A stretch of DNA of 51,378 nucleotides, taken from NCBI GenBank assembly GCA_900316905.1, contig ONET01000006.1:1-51378 (forward strand), given 5' to 3'. The position numbers and the translations under genes were made by a program. Of the stretch, positions 38,775 to 47,782 are shown piece after piece. Each line of letters starts with the position of its first letter. The stretch's first letter is position 1. A model generated the notes under the pieces. That model was given only the letters and a program-made list of their open reading frames with translations. It was not told where the DNA came from and ran no database searches. The DNA is from an uncultured Treponema sp. Lineage in GTDB: Bacteria; Spirochaetota; Spirochaetia; Treponematales; Treponemataceae.

Positions 38775-41240
38775 TTATTTTTGTCCCACCACAAACAGCG
38801 CGACTTCGCTGGTCCAGTCAAAGATTGTGGTCTGCGCGGCGGAAGAAAAGAAGCGGGCTAGCTCGGCGGTTTTGTCGGAGCCGATGGCAGCCTTTATGGC
38901 GGCGGCATAGGGCGAGCTTTCGCTTTCAAACCAGGCGCTGATTTCCTTTTGGCTTACGCGGCGCTTTTCGGTGATTTTGCTTGACTTGCATTCAACCTTA
39001 AAGCCTTGCTCCTCAAAAACTTTTTTGACGCTTTCCGCGTTCCAGTCAAAAAGAGGATTTGACTTGTCGCCAAAAAATTTTTCTTCGGCCTCGGACATTT
39101 TTTCCAAGAGCGGCCGCCACGCGTCAAGAATGCCGCCGGCCAAAACCTGCTTTTCGATGACCTTGCTTACCCGCTGGCCCGCGCTGGGGATTTGCTGGCT
39201 GATGATGATTTTCCAGCCGGCGGGAATTTTTCCTGCGATTCCGCAAGTGGCAAAGGCGCCGCTCATCGCTTGGACGCTTTCCGCGCTGTTAAAGGGATTC
39301 CTAAAAAAGAATTTGTCAAAGACAATGTTTTTTTCCAAATACGCGTCCAATACTTTTTGGAGGAGCGCCTCGTCGACCGTTTGCTGGGCTTGCACCGCTT
39401 GCTTTGACGAAGCGGAATCCGCCGCCACGCCTTGCGCCGCATCCTCCGCTCCGGGTTTGACAAGCAAAACCGGCTTGTCCAAGTCGCCCAAAGTGCGCGC
39501 GTATTGCTCCAGCACTTCAAGGCCTTTTTGGGAACGGCACAAACCGCAAGTGACTCCTTCCGGCGTCTTTCGCGCGAGCTCCCACAACAAAAGCGCGTCG
39601 TCGGCGTTCCACACCAAAGAGCGGTCGCTTCTAACCAAGCGGGCCGCCTCTATCATTTGGTCGCGCGCTTGCAAGAGAACTTCGGCGCGGTTGGAATCCA
39701 AGCGCTCGCGCCAAGACTTGTCGGCGTTTTGAAGCGCGTTTTCCTTGCCCTGGTCTTTTGGGCTAAAGGTCAGCGACTCGCCGTTCTTGTCCTTAAACTG
39801 CTGCTGCAGCAAAAGCGCGACGTCCGAATTTTTGCTTCCGGTTGTCTGGCTTGAAGTCGGGTCCAGCGCGCGCTCGCCGGTGTCGTCTTCCAAAATGGCC
39901 GCGATTTGCAATTCCCTGCGCGACAAAACGTCGTCGCGAATTTTCTTTTCGTAGCCCTGGTCGCTGGGCGTGTAAAAGACGCGGCCAACCAATTGGTCGG
40001 GCAAATATTGCTGGGCAACCCAGTGGTCGCGGTAGGCGTGCGGATACAAGTAGCCCGCGCCATGGCCAAAGCCTTCGGCGTCGCGGCTTGCGTCGCGCAA
40101 ATGGTTTGGAACTTCGGTGTCTTCCTTCTCAACAGAGGCGAGCGCGTCAAAAAATGCCATCGACGAATTTGACTTGGGAGCGGTTGCCAAGTAAAGCGCG
40201 GCGTGCGCCAAATGGTAGCGGCCTTCGGGCAAGCCCACGCGGTCAAAGGCCGCGGCGCAAGACTCCACCACGCCCAGCGCGTAAGGGTCGGCCAAGCCCG
40301 TGTCTTCGCAGGCGCTTATAAGCATTCGCCTAAAAATAAAGTGCGGGTCTTCGCCCGAGCGGACCATTCTTGCAAGCCAATACATCGCCGCGTCCGGATC
40401 CCGACCCCGCAAAGATTTTATGAAAGCGCTTATAATGTCGTAATGGTAATCGCCGTCGCGGTCGTAAAGGACAACCTTTTTTTGGATCGACTCTTCCGCC
40501 GCTTCCCGGCTGATAAAGATTGTGCTTCCGTAAGAAGGCTGCGGCGGGTTGGCGTCTGGCGCCCATTGGACGGGCGTGGTTTCAACAGCGAGCTCCAGCG
40601 CGTTTAAAAGCGAGCGCGCGTCTCCGTTGGCTGTGTCAATCAAGTGCTCCAAGGCGCCGCTTTCAAAGTCTATCCGCCAATGGCCGTAGCCGCGCTCCAG
40701 GTCGTTTAGCGCCATGTATGCGACATTCTTTAAATCGTCTTTTGTAAGCTGCTTTAGCTGAAAGACGCGGCTGCGGCTTACGAGCGCTTTGTTCACTTCA
40801 AAGAAAGGGTTTTCAGTAGTGGCGCCGATTAGGATTATCGTGCCGTTTTCGACCCAGGGCAAAAGCGCGTCTTGCTGGGCCTTGTTCCAGCGGTGGACTT
40901 CGTCAACGAACAAGATAGTGCGGCGGCTGTATAGGTTCTTAAAGTCTTCGGCTTGCTTTATTGCGTTGCGTATGTCAGCAACACCGGTAAGAACCGCGTT
41001 CAATGTTATGAAGTTGCTTTTTGTGTGGCTGGCTATGACGCGCGCGAGGGTCGTCTTTCCGCTTCCGGGAGGTCCGTAAAATATCACGGAAGTCAACTGG
41101 TCGGCGGCTATGGCTCGGCGAAGAAGGCGGCCCTTTCCAACGATATGGTCTTGGCCGATGTACTCGTCAAGGTTCCGCGGCCTCATTCGCGCGGCTAAGG
41201 GTTCATGCGTCTTTGTGTTTTCAAACAGCGCGTCAGACAT
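38775..41240 (-). CDS. rarA: RarA/MgsA AAA+ ATPase fused to a methyltransferase-like domain
   Basis: 821 residues, against about 440 for RarA alone. The N-terminal 440 residues are a complete RarA: Walker A GPPGSGKTT (near 55), DEVHRWNK, sensor ATTEN, and the RarA C-domain ending KKIRDDVLSRR. The following 380 residues (from about ILEDDTGERALDP) look like a divergent class-I methyltransferase (SLVWNADDALLLWELARKTPEGVTCG, GWKIIISQQIP, FEEQGFKVECKSS) with no clear SAM motif I. RarA acts at stalled replication forks. The fusion partner's role is unknown. GGAAG before the ATG. Confidence 0.88.
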   Translation of the reverse strand: MSDALFENTKTHEPLAARMRPRNLDEYIGQDHIVGKGRLLRRAIAADQLTSVIFYGPPGSGKTTLARVIASHTKSNFITLNAVLTGVADIRNAIKQAEDFKNLYSRRTILFVDEVHRWNKAQQDALLPWVENGTIILIGATTENPFFEVNKALVSRSRVFQLKQLTKDDLKNVAYMALNDLERGYGHWRIDFESGALEHLIDTANGDARSLLNALELAVETTPVQWAPDANPPQPSYGSTIFISREAAEESIQKKVVLYDRDGDYHYDIISAFIKSLRGRDPDAAMYWLARMVRSGEDPHFIFRRMLISACEDTGLADPYALGVVESCAAAFDRVGLPEGRYHLAHAALYLATAPKSNSSMAFFDALASVEKEDTEVPNHLRDASRDAEGFGHGAGYLYPHAYRDHWVAQQYLPDQLVGRVFYTPSDQGYEKKIRDDVLSRRELQIAAILEDDTGERALDPTSSQTTGSKNSDVALLLQQQFKDKNGESLTFSPKDQGKENALQNADKSWRERLDSNRAEVLLQARDQMIEAARLVRSDRSLVWNADDALLLWELARKTPEGVTCGLCRSQKGLEVLEQYARTLGDLDKPVLLVKPGAEDAAQGVAADSASSKQAVQAQQTVDEALLQKVLDAYLEKNIVFDKFFFRNPFNSAESVQAMSGAFATCGIAGKIPAGWKIIISQQIPSAGQRVSKVIEKQVLAGGILDAWRPLLEKMSEAEEKFFGDKSNPLFDWNAESVKKVFEEQGFKVECKSSKITEKRRVSQKEISAWFESESSPYAAAIKAAIGSDKTAELARFFSSAAQTTIFDWTSEVALFVVGQK

Positions 41241-41300
41241 TCGCCGCTACTTCCTTACGATTTTTGTTATCCAATAGCGCCACGGACGGCGCGTCATCCA

Positions 41301-42413
41301 TTATTCACGGTTCCAATTTCCTCTATATGGATAATACGCCCACAAGCCCACATGGTCAAACTGGGCTGAATTAGAAGAGCCGGTTCCGGAATAAACTTGG
41401 CTGGCGTAGATTGCGGTTTGCGTTTCGTTAAGTTCAGGATTGACCACCAGCAGAGAAAGAATTTGATAGGCGGAATTTAAAGTTGACGCGGCGTTGGTCT
41501 TAAAGTCCACAGAAACAGGACCAGGCGCTCTGTTGGTCAAAGGCCTGTGCTTGATTCCGGCATTTGTTCCGACCAGCAAATAGTCCGCGGTGACGCCCAA
41601 AGACATAAGCGTGCCTTCGCAGGAATATCCGACTATGTTCTTTATCTCGCCGTCCCAGCGCAGCCACTGGCCGACGCCATAATAATAGACGGTGGCCGGA
41701 GAAAGGGCCGTTTCGTTTGTCGTCGAAGCGAGCGAGCTGAAAAATATTACGTCGCCCTTATAGTAAACGCACGAGCGCGACGCGGCGGCCGCGTTTGAAA
41801 CCGGAGTTGTGGAAGCGTCAACCAAGCCCAAGGGCAAGACGATAACTGAATCCCCGTTCAACCTGTACGCGTAGTTTGTAGTTCGTCTGGCTCCGTCATT
41901 CACCACAACGTAGGCGCTTCTGTTGGCCGCGTCGATTGTGTTCGTGCAAAACAAATGAATGTAAACAGGATAATTGGAAAGATACGGAAGCGAGCCGTTC
42001 GCGCCAAAGCCTTTTACAAGCAGCCATGTATATCCGTTTTCGGAATAATACAAGTCCCTTCTAACGCCCTGGTTTTTTCCTTCCTTTTCGTTTTCGGCAT
42101 AAATTCCGACAAGCGCGTAAATATAGTTTGCGTCGGCCGCAAGCTTTATGACATGGCCCGCAGGCGAAGGAAGCCTAATCCACGAGCCGTAATAGCTGGA
42201 ACTTTTGTGCTTGCAATAAATTCCGCCGTTGGAAAGAAAATAATAATCCTTGAATTTCACTATCGCCGGAATGTCTCCGGCAATCATGCCGTTTTCCAAT
42301 TTGACTTCTTTGCGAATGTTGTCAAAAATAACTTGCTGGCAAGAAAAGAAAGACAAGACGGCAAGCGACAAAAGAAGCGAGAGCGCCGATTTTTTTACAA
42401 AATTGAATTTCAT
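41301..42413 (-). CDS. Predicted lipoprotein of unknown function
   Basis: 370 residues. A signal sequence ends in a spirochaete-style lipobox LSFFSC (Cys25). The body is beta-rich with repeated aromatic strands (YYFLSNGGIYCKHKS, YIYALVGIYAEN, YLLVGTNAGIKHR), suggesting a beta-propeller-like surface protein, but no family was recognised. AGGAGG lies before the ATG. Probably an operon with the barrel gene just upstream (11-bp gap). Confidence 0.7.
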   Translation of the reverse strand: MKFNFVKKSALSLLLSLAVLSFFSCQQVIFDNIRKEVKLENGMIAGDIPAIVKFKDYYFLSNGGIYCKHKSSSYYGSWIRLPSPAGHVIKLAADANYIYALVGIYAENEKEGKNQGVRRDLYYSENGYTWLLVKGFGANGSLPYLSNYPVYIHLFCTNTIDAANRSAYVVVNDGARRTTNYAYRLNGDSVIVLPLGLVDASTTPVSNAAAASRSCVYYKGDVIFFSSLASTTNETALSPATVYYYGVGQWLRWDGEIKNIVGYSCEGTLMSLGVTADYLLVGTNAGIKHRPLTNRAPGPVSVDFKTNAASTLNSAYQILSLLVVNPELNETQTAIYASQVYSGTGSSNSAQFDHVGLWAYYPYRGNWNRE

Positions 42414-42424
42414 TCCGCCGCCTC

Positions 42425-43045
42425 CTAAAAGTGATACTTCATTCCCGCCGAAACAGAGGCCATGTTCAAATAGTCATTCTTTGAAGAATCCTTGAAATAC
42501 CACTGCGGCATGTAAGTGAAAAATCCTTCGATTCCAGCCGACCAACTTTCGTTTATGCGGTAGTAGGCGCCGGCTCCGGCCCGCAAAACCAAGCCAGGAA
42601 AATATGTGTTGCTCAAATAATTTTCAACCGCCACGCCGGCGTTGACGGTAATCGGAAATTCAAACTTCTTTATCGTCGGAAGAAAAGTCACGCACGCCGT
42701 CATCGGAATGTAAGTGAATATGTTGCTTCCGATTGTAGGATTGTAGCCAAAGGCAAGTTCCGCTCCGACCGCAAGCCATGAGGTCAAAAAGCGGTTATAG
42801 CTTACGGTGATTTGTCCGCCGATGTGAAGAGTGTTGTCAAAGTTAAGCGGGAAATTTGGCATGATGCGAATGTTGATGAACTGGTCGCCCGGCGCGTTCT
42901 GCTGGTAAACGTACTCTATGTCGTCGTAAATGTCAGGGGCGTTCTCATCTTCGCTGGAACTGTCGGAATTGTCCTGCGCGTAAAAATTCGCCGCCAAAAA
43001 AAAGGCGCAAAAAGCGAGAACAATTATTTTTAACTTGCTTTTCAT
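42425..43045 (-). CDS. Outer-membrane beta-barrel protein (Tp0733/OmpW-like)
   Basis: 206 residues: signal peptide to FYAQ, a short acidic segment (DNSDSSSEDENAPDIYDD), then alternating amphipathic strands (INIRIMPNFPLNF, LHIGGQITVSYNRF, WLAVGAELAFGYNP, LRAGAGAYYRI) and a C-terminal MKYHF, the aromatic barrel terminus. Resembles the Treponema Tp0733-type eight-stranded barrel. GAGGA before the ATG; divergent from folD. Confidence 0.78.
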   Translation of the reverse strand: MKSKLKIIVLAFCAFFLAANFYAQDNSDSSSEDENAPDIYDDIEYVYQQNAPGDQFINIRIMPNFPLNFDNTLHIGGQITVSYNRFLTSWLAVGAELAFGYNPTIGSNIFTYIPMTACVTFLPTIKKFEFPITVNAGVAVENYLSNTYFPGLVLRAGAGAYYRINESWSAGIEGFFTYMPQWYFKDSSKNDYLNMASVSAGMKYHF

Positions 43046-43123
43046 AAATCCTCAATTATGGTAGAATATTATATACTTTTTTACTAAACAAAGCAATAAG
43101 ACTGCAGGTTACAGGGGAATTTT

Positions 43124-44008
43124 ATGGAATGCAAGGTTATAGACGGAAAAGCGGTGGCGGCTGACATCCGGGCGCAGGTTGCAAAGCGCGTTGAGGCGCT
43201 GAAGGCCAAGGGCGTAATGCCCGCCCTAAGCGTGATTTTGGTCGGCGACAATCCGGCCAGCGTAAGCTACGTGACAGGAAAGCAAAAGGCCCTTGCCGAG
43301 GCGGGCATGGTTGACAAATCGATTCACTTGCCCGAATCCACCAGCGAGCGGGAATTGCTGGACCTAATCGCAAAGCTGAACGCCGACCCTTCCGTCCACG
43401 GAATTTTGGTGCAACTCCCCCTTCCCAAGCATATAAATGAAGAAAAAGTCACGCTCGCGATTGACCCCAAAAAGGACGTTGACGGCTTTCACCCCGTCAA
43501 CATGGGGAACTTGTTGATAGGAAGAAAAGGCTTTTTGCCCTGCACTCCCCACGGCGTTTTGATTTTGCTGGAACGCGCGGGCGTCCAAACTAACGGAGCG
43601 CGGGCGGCGGTAATCGGCCGCTCAAACATCGTCGGAAAGCCTATGGCGCTTTTGCTTAGCCGAAAAGAATACAATTCCACCGTGACCCTTTGCCACACGG
43701 GAACCAAGGACTTGGCTTCAATAACCCGCGCGGCCGACATAATAATCGCCGCCGCGGGCAGGCCCAACACGGTAACCGCCGACATGGTAAAAGAGGGGGC
43801 GGTTGTAATCGACGTCGGCGTGAACCGCGTTCCCGACGCTTCCAAAAAGTCCGGCTTTAGGTTGGTCGGCGACGTTGACTACGAGGCCATCAAGCAAAAG
43901 GCCAGCGTAATCACTCCGGTTCCGGGCGGCGTTGGCCCGATGACAATCGCGCTTTTAATGCAGAACACAATCGAGGCGGCGGAAAATTTTGCCGCGGAGA
44001 ACGCATGA
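43124..44008 (+). CDS. folD: Methylenetetrahydrofolate dehydrogenase/cyclohydrolase
   Basis: 294 residues. [14 protein letters not shown] contains the catalytic Lys; [21 protein letters not shown] and [13 protein letters not shown] are the family signatures. Interconverts 5,10-methylene-, methenyl- and 10-formyl-THF. CAGGGG before the ATG. Overlaps miaB by 4 bp (ATGA), so the two are coupled. Confidence 0.97.
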   Translation: MECKVIDGKAVAADIRAQVAKRVEALKAKGVMPALSVILVGDNPASVSYVTGKQKALAEAGMVDKSIHLPESTSERELLDLIAKLNADPSVHGILVQLPLPKHINEEKVTLAIDPKKDVDGFHPVNMGNLLIGRKGFLPCTPHGVLILLERAGVQTNGARAAVIGRSNIVGKPMALLLSRKEYNSTVTLCHTGTKDLASITRAADIIIAAAGRPNTVTADMVKEGAVVIDVGVNRVPDASKKSGFRLVGDVDYEAIKQKASVITPVPGGVGPMTIALLMQNTIEAAENFAAENA

Positions 44009-45489
44009 CATATTTTTTTGAAACATACGGCTGCCAAATGAACATCGCCGAAAGCGCGGCGGTGGAACAGCTATTGATCGCGCGCGGCTGGACAAAAGCG
44101 AGCGACGCGCAATTCGCCGACATGGTAATCATAAACACTTGCTCGGTGCGCGCGTCGGCCGAAAGCCGAATCATCGGCCGTCTGGGATATTTTACAGGCC
44201 TTAAAGCCGTCCGCGAAAAGCGCCCGCACGCCAAGACGCGCAAGATGGAAGAGGCCGCCGCATACGTAAAGGACGGCCCGATTCCCCTTACGCTTGTGGT
44301 CATGGGCTGCATGGCCGAGCGCCTTTTGGACAGCCTAAAAAAAGACTGGCCAGCCATCGACTACGTTGTAGGAACGTTCGCCAAAAATAAATTCGGCGAC
44401 ATAATCAGCGCCGCGGAAAATCTTTCGCAAGGCCAAAAAGCGGCCGCGCAAAAGATGTCCGGGTCAAGCCCGAACATGACAGGGCAGGACAAAAAGTTTG
44501 GCGCAGCCATTGGCGCCACAATCGACGAAAAGCCTGTCTACCGCTTTGCCTCCCTTTCGCTTGAGCCGGGCGCCTTTAGCTCCTTTGTTCCAATCATGAA
44601 CGGCTGCAACAACTTTTGCGCTTACTGCATCGTTCCCTATGTGCGCGGCCGCGAAGTTTCCCGCCCTCTTACGGAAATCTTTGAGGAGATAAAAGTTTTG
44701 GGCGGCTACGGCGTAAAGGAAATCACGCTTTTAGGGCAGAACGTAAATTCCTACCTTTGCGAGGACGCGGAATTTGGCCGCGTGGATTTTCCGCGCTTGC
44801 TTGAATTGATATGCCGAAAAATCGAAGAGACAGGTTCCCCAATAAAATGGATACGCTTTGACTCAAGCCACCCAAAAGACTTGTCCGACCGCTTGATACA
44901 AGTGATGGCGAAGGAAGAGAAAATTTGCAAGCACATACACTTGCCAGTGCAGCACGGTTCCACAAAAATTTTGCAAAGAATGAACCGCCGCTACACGCGC
45001 GAACACTACCTTGAATTGGTTCAAAAGATCCGCGCGGCGATGCCAGACATTTCGCTTACCACCGACATTATGATAGGCTTTCCCGGCGAGACCGAGGAAG
45101 ACTTTGAAGAGGTTTATTCATTGATGAAGGAAGTCGGCTACGAAGACGCCTTTATGTATTACTACAATCCGCGCCAAGGAACTCCGGCGGCGACTTGGCC
45201 CGACCAAATTTCTTTGGAGACAAAAAAAGAGCGCCTTCAAAAAATCATCGACTTGCAGCTTGTGATTACCCAGGCCGAAATGGAAAAGCAAGTCGGAAAA
45301 ACCATAACGGTCTTGGCCGACAAAACCACGCTAGAAAACCCCAACGAACTTTTGGGCAAGACCGAGCGCGACGAGCGCGTGGCCTTTGCCGCCGACAAGT
45401 CGCTAATCGGAAGCTTTGTCCGCGTAAAGTTGACATCACTTAACGGACATACATTTAAGGGCGAACTATGCGCCATGGATGGCGCTTAA
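44005..45489 (+). CDS. miaB: tRNA-2-methylthio-N6-dimethylallyladenosine synthase
   Basis: 494 residues, slightly longer than usual. UPF0004 N-domain ([15 protein letters not shown]), radical-SAM CxxxCxxC (GCNNFCAYC), [11 protein letters not shown], and a C-terminal TRAM domain. Adds a methylthio group to i6A37 of tRNAs. The linker between the first two domains holds the peptide [11 protein letters not shown], which is encoded by a 28-bp REP-like palindrome read in frame. Starts inside the folD stop. Confidence 0.95.
   Translation: MTYFFETYGCQMNIAESAAVEQLLIARGWTKASDAQFADMVIINTCSVRASAESRIIGRLGYFTGLKAVREKRPHAKTRKMEEAAAYVKDGPIPLTLVVMGCMAERLLDSLKKDWPAIDYVVGTFAKNKFGDIISAAENLSQGQKAAAQKMSGSSPNMTGQDKKFGAAIGATIDEKPVYRFASLSLEPGAFSSFVPIMNGCNNFCAYCIVPYVRGREVSRPLTEIFEEIKVLGGYGVKEITLLGQNVNSYLCEDAEFGRVDFPRLLELICRKIEETGSPIKWIRFDSSHPKDLSDRLIQVMAKEEKICKHIHLPVQHGSTKILQRMNRRYTREHYLELVQKIRAAMPDISLTTDIMIGFPGETEEDFEEVYSLMKEVGYEDAFMYYYNPRQGTPAATWPDQISLETKKERLQKIIDLQLVITQAEMEKQVGKTITVLADKTTLENPNELLGKTERDERVAFAADKSLIGSFVRVKLTSLNGHTFKGELCAMDGA
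44454..44481 (+). repeat. REP-like palindrome inside miaB, in frame
   Basis: GATGTCCGGGTCAAGCCCG followed by AACATGACA, the same 28-bp element (other strand) as at 36424-36451. It keeps the miaB reading frame and adds residues in an inter-domain linker. Confidence 0.85.
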
Positions 45490-45541
45490 CGTTAGAAGAA
45501 AGCAGGCCGCGAGTTTACGCACAAGCGGAAACTCGTTAAGC

Positions 45542-45565
45542 AAAATGAGCATGGACGCTCATTTT
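45542..45565 (+). terminator. Terminator hairpin, first copy
   Basis: AAAATGAGC (45542-45550), 6-nt loop, GCTCATTTT (45557-45565); likely stops folD-miaB transcription. Confidence 0.65.
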
Positions 45566-45662
45566 GCGCCGCATACGTTTAAAGGAATCCTAGAGCCAGG
45601 GACGGCGAAGTAAGGTAGAAGAAAGCAGGCCGCGAGTTTTCGCGCAAGCGGAAACTCGCGCT

Positions 45663-45690
45663 AAAAAATGAGCATGGACGCTCATTTTTT
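45663..45690. terminator. Bidirectional terminator, second copy
   Basis: AAAAAATGAGC (45663-45673), loop, GCTCATTTTTT (45680-45690); perfect 11-bp arms with A/T runs on both sides. It includes the stop codon of the acyl-CoA ligase gene. Confidence 0.8.
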
Positions 45691-47655
45691 AGCAGGCTTT
45701 TTTGCAGGAGCCGCTTTTTTGGCGGCGGCAGACTTTTTGGCAGGAGCCTTTGCCTTCACAGGCGCTTTCTTTTCCGCAACTCTTTTCACGGCCGCCTTCT
45801 TGGCCGGGGCGGCTTTCTTCACGGGCGTCGCCTTCTTGGCGGGCGCTTTCTTTGCCGGGGCCTTGGCCTTTGTAGCGGCGGCTTTCTTTGCCGGAGCGGT
45901 CTTCTTTGGCTCAGCCTTTGCGACAGAGCCGCGCTTAATCTTTCGCGTCGTGGTCATCTCAAGCGCCTTGTCCAAAATTGTAATCTTTGAAACGCGCGCG
46001 TAAGGCTGCAAGCCCTTGTTTATCTTGTCAACAATCAACTTGATTTCGTCGTAAACCCGCTTGTCTTTGGCGGCGTTGGCGCGGTCGATTTCCAGGCGGG
46101 CAAGCAAGTCGTCGGACGGATAAACCAAGGCTTCGATTTCCTCGGACTTGGTTTCCTCGTTGGCGACGTAGCCGCGAACCATAATTTGCTCAACGTCATA
46201 TTCAAGCTGGAAGGCGTCCTCGATTTCTTCGGGGTAGACGTTCTTTCCGCCCTCGGTGACGATAAGGTTTTTGGCGCGGCCGCTGAGCATAAGGTAATGC
46301 TCCTTGTCCATCCAGCCCAAGTCGCCGGTCTTCAAAAAGCCGTCCTTCGTGAACATTTCCGCAGTCTCGTAAGGCATGTTGTAGTAGCCCTGCATTACCA
46401 TCGGGCCCTTTACGGCGATCTCGCCGATGCCCTGCTCGTTGGGATTAAGAATCTTGATTTCTTCCCAAGGGCTAAAGTCCATGCCCACGCTTTCAATCTT
46501 AAAATGTTCCATCGGATTAAGCGCGATGATCGGCGAAGTTTCCGTCAAGCCGTAGCCCTGGATAAAGTCGATTCCCAGCGCGTTGTAGCCTTTGAAAATG
46601 CTTGAGGCAAGCGGGCCGCCTCCGCAAATGGCGACGCGGATTGTGGAAATGTTGGCCGCGTCTAAAACAGAATGCAAAAGGTATTTTCCTACGTTCACTC
46701 CGAGAACTTTTTTAATGCCGTAGCTTACATTCATCAGGAACTTAATCAAAAGCTCAACGGCCTTTCCCTTGGCGGCCACGCCCTTTAGGATTCCCGTGTA
46801 AAGCTTGTTGTACAAAAGCGGAACTCCAAGCATGACGGTAATCTTTCCTTCGCGCAGCTCTTTTAGCAAGCGGGTCACGGCCATGCTCTTTCCAAAGACA
46901 ATTGAACAGCCTGCGCTAAGCGGGCAAATCAAGGCCGCCTGCATCGTGTAGGCGTGGTGAATCGGAAGCAAATTGTAAAAAACGTCGGTGTCGAACAAGA
47001 CCAAATTTTGCTGCGCGATGAAACAGTCGCTGACCAAATTTTCGTGGCTCAGCATTACGCCCTTGGGATTTCCGGTCGTTCCGCTGGTGAACAAAATGGC
47101 CGCCGTGTCCTTGTCGGAAAACTCCGGGTAAGCGGAAAGTTTTTTTGGCGCGGGAAGGTTGTAGACAAAAGTTTTGGGCTCTTTGGGGCTAAGCGAATAG
47201 ACCTTCACTCCAAGGCGGCTCTTTTGGAACCAGTCGTATTTTTCCTCGTCCACAAAAAGCATCTTGGGCTTTGCGGTCTTTATGAGGTTTGCGATTTCGG
47301 CGTTGTGGAGAGCGTAGTCCATCGGGCAGGCGATGGCTCCGGCCAGCATAGAGGCGATGAAAACCGTGGCCCATTCGGGGGAATTTTTTCCGCTCACGGC
47401 AACGCGGTCGCCCTTCTTTATTCCGTTGGAAATCATCCACTGGGCCAGCGTCTCGACGTTCCGCCAAACCTGCGTGTAAGTGTAGGACTGCTTTGTTCCT
47501 CCGTTTCCGTCAAAATCGACAAAGCAAACGTTGTCCGGCCAGCGTTCCACAGAAACGCGGAACATTTGCGGCAGCGTGGGCCAATTGGCCTTAAAGAATT
47601 TTCCCCGGTATTCGTCCAAAAATCTCCAGCTAACGTCGCTTCTTAACGGTTTCAT
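45682..47655 (-). CDS. Long-chain acyl-CoA ligase with histone-H1-like tail
   Basis: 657 residues. AMP-binding motif LFTSGTTGNPKGVMLSHENL, ATP-site motifs GYGLTETSP and TGDLGWMD, and the acyl-CoA synthetase C-domain (KNLIVTEGGKNVYPEEIEDAF) up to about residue 575. The last 80 residues are a run of Ala/Lys/Pro repeats (PAKKAAATKAKAPAKKAP-type) as in bacterial histone-H1-like proteins or AlgP. Activates fatty acids with CoA. The tail is unusual for this enzyme family and may bind nucleic acid or acidic surfaces. GGGGCG before the ATG. Confidence 0.92.
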   Translation of the reverse strand: MKPLRSDVSWRFLDEYRGKFFKANWPTLPQMFRVSVERWPDNVCFVDFDGNGGTKQSYTYTQVWRNVETLAQWMISNGIKKGDRVAVSGKNSPEWATVFIASMLAGAIACPMDYALHNAEIANLIKTAKPKMLFVDEEKYDWFQKSRLGVKVYSLSPKEPKTFVYNLPAPKKLSAYPEFSDKDTAAILFTSGTTGNPKGVMLSHENLVSDCFIAQQNLVLFDTDVFYNLLPIHHAYTMQAALICPLSAGCSIVFGKSMAVTRLLKELREGKITVMLGVPLLYNKLYTGILKGVAAKGKAVELLIKFLMNVSYGIKKVLGVNVGKYLLHSVLDAANISTIRVAICGGGPLASSIFKGYNALGIDFIQGYGLTETSPIIALNPMEHFKIESVGMDFSPWEEIKILNPNEQGIGEIAVKGPMVMQGYYNMPYETAEMFTKDGFLKTGDLGWMDKEHYLMLSGRAKNLIVTEGGKNVYPEEIEDAFQLEYDVEQIMVRGYVANEETKSEEIEALVYPSDDLLARLEIDRANAAKDKRVYDEIKLIVDKINKGLQPYARVSKITILDKALEMTTTRKIKRGSVAKAEPKKTAPAKKAAATKAKAPAKKAPAKKATPVKKAAPAKKAAVKRVAEKKAPVKAKAPAKKSAAAKKAAPAKKPAKK

Positions 47656-47782
47656 ACAGCGCCCCTATTTTTATGATATAATATTTCTATTATAGCGCGC
47701 TTTTTGCGGAATGTGGAAAAATTCGCAAGATTTTTTTTGACTTGAATTCCGCCGCCCATTGGTCGAGCGGAACAACAGTTTT

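Larger units (their letters stand above)
45491..45690. repeat. Duplicated hairpin cassette between miaB and the acyl-CoA ligase
   Basis: Two copies of a roughly 75-bp cassette (about 45491-45567 and 45616-45690), each GTAGAAGAAAGCAGGCCGCG..., then a stem built on GCGAGTTT / AAACTCG, then an ATGAGC-ATGGAC-GCTCAT hairpin. Confidence 0.8.
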
